Source: Termitomyces sp. T153 (taxonomy: Eukaryota > Basidiomycota > Agaricomycetes > Agaricales > Lyophyllaceae). From it: a stretch of DNA of 64,000 nucleotides. Shown one piece after another: positions 59,031-64,000 of this stretch. Below the pieces are notes generated by a model. The model was not told the origin of the DNA. It worked only from the letters and a program-made list of their open reading frames with translations, and searched no databases. Where the stretch lies: assembly GCA_018296165.2 (NCBI GenBank), contig JACKQL020000073.1:180543-244542 (forward strand). Direction: 5' to 3'. The stretch's first letter is position 1. Every line of letters begins with the position of its first letter. A program made the translations under genes and the position numbers.

Positions 59031-59977
59031 AGTGCTACCTCTACCACACTGCAGAGGAAAGAAGGCTGGCTGCCAATGCTAAGAGTCAAAGATCATATCA
59101 CAAGTAAGTCTTTCAATGGGCTCTAGTAGATGTTTGTATTCATACAGTGCACACTGGTAGAAATAAGGCATTCATTAGCACTCATCAGCAGGAACAATAT
59201 CAAAAGATGAAAGCAGACCAGTACATTCCAATGTATTGGACTACTTGGTGTGTTACCTATGCATTAATAAATTGGAGATCAAGTCAAAGAGACAAGTCAG
59301 AGATGAATTACCTTCTCATGCAATGGTCAATGCTGAATCTAGCATGGATTCTAGGTAAGCTCAGTCCCTCTCAGTCAACCTTTACTTACCAAATGTTCAA
59401 GGGAGAACCAACAGGATCCTGGATACTGGGGCCACAGGGTCAAACAGGCTGTTAAAAAGCTCATGGGTCATGCTGATAATTTGGATTCAGTGCTGAACCA
59501 CCTTGAATCACTTGTGGAAAAACTTGAGTCTGGCATGGATCCCAAGTAAGTTCTTGGTGCTCCGATGTATGGCAATTGCCAACCATACCTTCAAGGCAAA
59601 ATCCTGATGATGTTAGGTACTGGATGGCAAAGGTCAACAAACTTGAAAAGAAGCTCACAAAATCTATTGGCAGCTCAGCTTTCAACTATCTCAACATGCT
59701 CCACAGGGAGTTCATGGCAAGTGGCAATGCTCAAGACATATTTGATGCCATTGTTCATACAGAGAAGCTACAGAAGTGGCTTTGCAAGTATCAGGACAAC
59801 ATCTTGCAATTATTCGGAGCCCAGGAGGAGTGGAAGCAGTCGGAAAAAGTCTCACAAAGGGTTTCTGCAGTCCTCAGATCCTTGGAAGACTTAGGAGGGT
59901 ACATGGTGCTTCCTGATCAGGATTGGCCAGCATTATATGCTTCTAGAGAGTTTCTGTATCAGACCCTCTTGTCTTAA
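59031..59977 (+). CDS. Intron-containing gene of a basidiomycete-expanded family
   Basis: An upstream exon (59031-59102) reads CYLYHTAEERRLAANAKSQ before a GTAAGT donor. After an unresolved middle part, exon 59402-59545 (VKQAVKKLMGHADNLDSVL; ESGMDPK) joins, across a 71-bp intron (59546-59616), the last exon 59617-59977. The joined protein reads on through KYWMAKVNKLEKKL, FNYLNMLHREFMASG, KLQKWLCKYQDNILQLFGAQ and ALYASREFLYQTLLS, with matching phase and no stops. The helical layout, with a Gln-Asp-Glu-Ile-Leu-Gln-like segment, recalls uncharacterised protein families expanded in mushrooms. Function unknown. It could be intact, which is unusual for this window. The N-terminal exons need a transcript to settle. 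Confidence 0.5.
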
Positions 59978-60054
59978 ACATGATAAAGCTCAATGAATGT
60001 AAAAAATTGATTAATGTTTTGGGAAAATATGAATTAATGAATTAATGAGAGACT

Positions 60055-60205
60055 GGTAATGCTAAGAGTGTGTGGAGAAGTGAACTCAATGATCACACAA
60101 GTGGCCCATGAAAAGGAGCAATATGTCATATCAATCTATTTACAAAGAAAGGAGCAACATGTCATATTGATCTACTTACAAGGATGGTAATGCTAAGAGC
60201 ATGTG
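60055..60205 (+). repeat. Nested short direct repeats
   Basis: AAAGGAGCAATATGTCATAT at about 60113 recurs as AAAGGAGCAACATGTCATAT at about 60150, and GGTAATGCTAAGAG occurs at about 60055 and 60186. The stretch is non-coding and forms the 3' flank of the KDZ-Ulp1 element. Confidence 0.7.
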
Positions 60206-60209
60206 CAGG

Positions 60210-60850
60210 AGAGAACTTCTAACCAAAGGTATTTCATATTCTTGAACTGCAGTGAGAGTGAATTCTGAGAGAACAGCCACAATATTGGCAATGACCCATA
60301 CTCATACTCCACAATCAAAACCATTGGTTTGTTGAGGGTAAGTGACAATTGGGTGAGCAATCCATCCTGAAGTGACAACAGGAAGCATGTATCTATTTTG
60401 ATTTGCCAAACCAATTAGGCAGACAATGAGAGCCATAATATCCTGTGTCAACAGATATACAACTCAATAGAAGGAGAGCATACCTTTATTTTGGTCTTCC
60501 AGGGATCCTGTTGTGCCAGACTATCAAAAAGATGTATTTCACTGATGGATAGAATGATGGTACACATCACCCAATGTTGAGTTGTGGAGCAATGAATGGG
60601 AAGTATCCAAACAGGGAACTGCCAATACTTAGTGTGACATGTCCATCACCAAATTTCAGCATCACTGGCATTATACTGCACCATGGGAACATCATAGGTT
60701 GATAAGAGGGCACATTGCTGACTGAATTGGGATTTGGGATTGGTTGGCAGCAAGAACTGTTGTTTCAACAAAGTAGAAATGCCATTAATGCACATATCAT
60801 TGAGCCATGCAGTTGGCAAATGCATCATCTCATGTTCTCATAGACTGGAA
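60210..60850 (-). pseudogene. Ulp1-type (C48) cysteine protease domain, 3' part of KDZ copy 3
   Basis: On -, the domain begins AWLNDMCINGISTLLKQ (about 60800) and continues CALLSTYDVPMVQYNASD and VWILPIH. All four catalytic-type residues are readable: His in QHWVMCT (about 60574), Asp in IHLFDSL (about 60535), Gln in PQQTNGFDCG (about 60325) and Cys in the same motif (about 60310). A 41-bp GT-AG intron (60483-60443) joins KIK to DIMALIV in frame. Two in-frame stops are seen (after SDAEIW and after GFDCGV). Ulp1-like domains in eukaryotes cleave SUMO conjugates and are also fused to some DNA transposases. It lies directly downstream of the KDZ frame. Confidence 0.75.
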
Positions 60851-60904
60851 ACAAAACACCCACAGAGATGAGGAAAGTATTGTGCTTGAGATTGAGGTGC
60901 AAAA

Positions 60905-63900
60905 TCAGTGAACGTCGGAGATGCAAGTTCTCTGAGCAGATCTTGGTAAAGAACTATGCACAGCTGATAAAAAAAAGTAGTCAGTCATTGCTGAGATGAA
61001 TGACACATTATGATGTACTGGCAACTGCCAGACTAATTTGATATCCACAACTAGACACTCCACATCAGGTTCGACTATCTCATTAGCAGCTGGCTGTAAT
61101 AGGTAATCATCGAACAAAATATTGTCTGTGCTTTTCTCAATATCCAGGCCATCTGTCTCTAGAATGTTGTCACTATCAATGCTCTCCACATTTTGCTCTG
61201 AGTGTGCTTGATGGTTGAAGGAATTGTGATCAAGGTGTGATCTCAATGTTCATGCTACATCTGTGGCCTGTGAAACAAGGAAATCAAAGATGTGTTGAGG
61301 TGCAAGTGGATTGGGCCACAGGGAGCAGAGATTGAGAATGTGGGACCATCGTTGTTTGAGAGGGACACATAAATATACATCTATTGAATGTGAGTCATTA
61401 CTGGGCAAGAGGAACGGAGTACATATGTGAGGGCTTAATGAGGGCAAGCTCAATGGCAGCAAGTTCACAACCAAACCACTGAGAAAGATTGGTTGCTTCC
61501 ATATGCAGCCACTGCAACTCCTCAGCACACCTCTCAGCCTTCAACATCGCCCAAATACCTTTGCACACTGTATTGTCACTGAGCCAATGAGGCACTTCCT
61601 CCATTGGGTGGCTTATCCAGACGTCTTCCAGGAGGTTTGGGGCATCACAAAGTGGTTGCAATTTAGTCAGCAAAGGTTCAGGTAGGGGAACATTCCATTC
61701 AGGTTTGTACATGGTGACGAGTGTTGCACAGACATCATTGTATTTTTGTAAACCTGCCATCAGTGCCAGGGCATGTTTTTTTATGGCAGCACAAGTGAGT
61801 TGATGGAGCTTGGTGCCTAAATTCATGATCACTAAGTTAGTAGATGTCGAAACAAAGAATACATAAAAAAATACAGACCTAATGCTTGGTCTCAGCCACC
61901 TGATGCCTGATCCAGTTGGTCCCACTCAAAGAAGCTACCAATTGCCCGTTTTTGAACATTGATCTTCAGGTCGCGAGCAATTAAGAGGTATTTGACAAAT
62001 TTGAGATCAACTCCTCACAGTTCCAGATACAAATCTTGAATAGTGAGAGACAAAAATAACTCATCTACATCATCCTTGAGGTGCTCATGATGTTCTTGAA
62101 GGTTGCTGAGAATTTGTAAGGAATGTGGAAATGGTAGTGCCTTTGATAGAGTAACATGAGTAGCTTGAAGAGTCTTTTCACTCATTTCAAGGTCACCTTG
62201 GAGAGCTAGGATGGTGTCAAGCTCCTTTTGAGGTGAACTGGTGCTTCTAAAAGTAGTGATAAGTGATGAATGCAAGTACAATGTGCTCAGACTCACAAGC
62301 CCTTTTCAATAACTCTGAAGCACATTGTGACTCTTATTCAGACCATAAAACAGCTATGTCAACCTCACAAGACTCCAGAACCTGCCGTGCCTTAGAACCC
62401 TGAGCTTGCACACCTTTGTTGAGCCAGCATTGAATCCAAGCACCAAGATCTTTGTGCAATTCAAGACCAATTGAGGTTACTTGTCAATCTACAATGTAAA
62501 GGTGACAAGAGTGCTAAAAAGGGTGCATTAGATATGGCACAAGAGAACAATGAGGAAGACACACACCCCACATGCCCTTGTCACTGCAATCAATTTCCAC
62601 ATCCATGACCAAAGACATTCCACCCCCTTGCCATCAGTTAAGCCTAAGCCTGTGCAAATCCAAGGATTGTTAACTATTTGACATGCCCACTGGTGAACAA
62701 AAGCATGCATGACACTAGTGGCAAGGAGTAGACAATCAGTGAGCTCAGGAGACAGGAAGTCATACTAAAGAAAGTCAATGAGAATAGTGATGTGATATCA
62801 AAAAAAAAAAGAACTCACTGCATGAAGGCTACGATCAAGCACACATCCAACATTGTATAGTACAGCCAAAGTGGCTGGTGTGGGAAGGAGGGAGAAAAGG
62901 TACTCAATCATTGCCACAGCATATTTTTGCTGCTCTCTGGGGGTATCAATATTGGTGAGAAAGATGGGGATATCATGGTGACAGACAAGTGCCATGAGAC
63001 CACCATCATCGAATTTGTCCATATTTGTCTTAACATTGGACCCATTGCCTGTGGTGTGAGAAGATTCACACTTGTTGATTGCTTTGTCTGGCACAACAGT
63101 CTTTCAGCGGCAAGGTTTGCATGTGATTTGTAGTTTCTCCATTCAAGTGCCAACTTGATCAACAAACTCCTTTAGAAGGATGTAAGTGGGCTCATAGAAA
63201 TGTGGGGAGTCTCCCACAGAACACAAATGTCAATGGTTGAAGTTGCCGTCAACACAAACTTGAATATCACCACTGCTATATGTCAAGTGAGTTGACCAGC
63301 AGTCTTCTTGGAGACTTGGATACTTACTCGTGTTCCAGAGACCACCCAAACAAATTCCCTCCAAAGCAGCATGGACATCTTTGGCACAGAATACGTGCAC
63401 ATTCAGCAGGGACCAATTTGTTTTGCAATGAAGTTGAGGACCTTTCAAGAAGAGTCGAAGATGATGGTACAGTGGGAGGATCAGAAGGCAGAGGTGCCGA
63501 TGTGGTGTGAGAGGGTGTTGACTGTAAAAGGTTCATCATCTTGCTATCCTGTATTCGATTGTCTGCATTGAGGATGGCAGCATCCACCTGCTGTTCCAGA
63601 CAAATTTGTAGGTTGTCATACCACTGGGCTGCATACCCTAGGCCTCAGCAAAATGCATTTTGGATGGGTGTACCCTAAGTACTTTGGTTAGCTTCAAACT
63701 GCTGAGTCAACACAAAGATATACCTTATTGTCTGTGATAATAAACTCTCTCTGTGCATAAAATGTGTTTAGAGCACTTGCCATAGCATTGACAGCATCAC
63801 ACAATCATTCAAAGAGGGCACAATAAAAGTCGAGGAGATGAATGGAGATAGCAAAGCAAGGAAATAAAGGAGCAGTGGGGAAGAGCCCATTGGCAACAAG

Positions 63901-64000
63901 GCCATAAGGCAGCTCCTCACAGTTGCACCATTCCACCAGAAATTTCTGAAAGTCTTTCTTGAGTGTAAGACAATGACCAGGCAGAAAATCACAACCAGAC
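60905..64000 (-). pseudogene. KDZ transposase copy 3, different lineage, cut by window edge
   Basis: The N-terminal part (63992-63768) has FQKFLVEWCNCEELPYGLVA and ALFE. The core reads VCVDGNFNHRHL-type (first Asp, 63248-63250), DDGGLMALVCHHDIP, then VLYNVGCVLDRS, where the usual second Asp is Asn (62852-62854). HAFVHQWACQIV...GLGLTDGKGVECLWS follows with the Glu (62618-62620). The tail contains LGTKLHQLTCAA, PEWNVPLPEPLLTKL, HPMEEVPHWLSD and AIELALIKPSHMYSV (61925-61398), then an acidic end (61246-60905). It differs from copies 1 and 2 in sequence and in having the Ulp1 domain. Stops and one changed catalytic residue make it inactive. The 5' end lies beyond the window. Confidence 0.85.

Noticed and set aside
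1..64000. TET/JBP-type dioxygenase gene next to the KDZ elements
   Set aside because: KDZ elements are reported near such genes in fungi, but I found no HxD...H motif in a credible context here.

Overview
The window looks like a repeat-rich, largely heterochromatic stretch of an Agaricomycete (mushroom-type basidiomycete) genome. The evidence is KDZ-type DNA transposases, Ty3/Gypsy chromoviruses with chromodomain tails, an intron-dense DUF6534-type membrane-protein gene, short GT-AG introns (about 50-60 bp), and extreme CpG depletion in most of the old elements. Nothing bacterial is visible: no operons, Shine-Dalgarno sites or CRISPR.

Layout. 0.1-1.4 kb: decayed gene ending in a Zn2Cys6-like cysteine cluster. 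1.4-7.5 kb: KDZ element copy 1, with the transposase on + and a divergently transcribed, intron-containing partner gene on -. 7.5-9.1 kb: acidic protein with repeated PPL motifs. 9.1-12.8 kb: tRNA-like (SINE-like) relics, the end of an old chromovirus pol, a Pro-rich ORF and a MITE-like inverted-repeat unit. 12.9-17.2 kb: decayed genes and a DDE (Tc1-type) transposase relic. 17-21 kb: a CpG-normal island with a 317-bp tandem duplication just upstream of an apparently intact, roughly 12-exon DUF6534 gene, the best candidate for a working host gene. 22.3-24.9 kb: a younger gag-plus-LTR chromovirus fragment (-). 25.7-32.0 kb: Gypsy-1 (+), cut in the integrase region. 32.0-36.1 kb: a second LTR family (X), a reversed LTR followed by an internally deleted gag-pol and a forward LTR. 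36.1-42.6 kb: KDZ copy 2, an inverted copy of the first, with a 1-kb insertion. 42-44.3 kb: continuation of the partner gene. 44.5-45.9 kb: array of about eight tRNA-like units. 46.2-52.5 kb: Gypsy-3 pol with integrase, chromodomain, extra C-terminal region and 3' LTR. 52.5-60 kb: unrecognised genes, including a disordered multi-exon gene (-) and a short gene (+) whose last exons keep frame. 60.2-64 kb: a different KDZ transposase (-) joined to a Ulp1-type cysteine protease, running off the right edge.

Most elements carry stops that fit C-to-T change at CpG (CGA to TGA and similar). CpG-bearing blocks (about 16.9-21.0, 22.6-26.3 and 32.0-33.1 kb) stand out as younger or unmethylated. The organism was inferred from families only. 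No similarity search was run, and family names rest on motif recognition.
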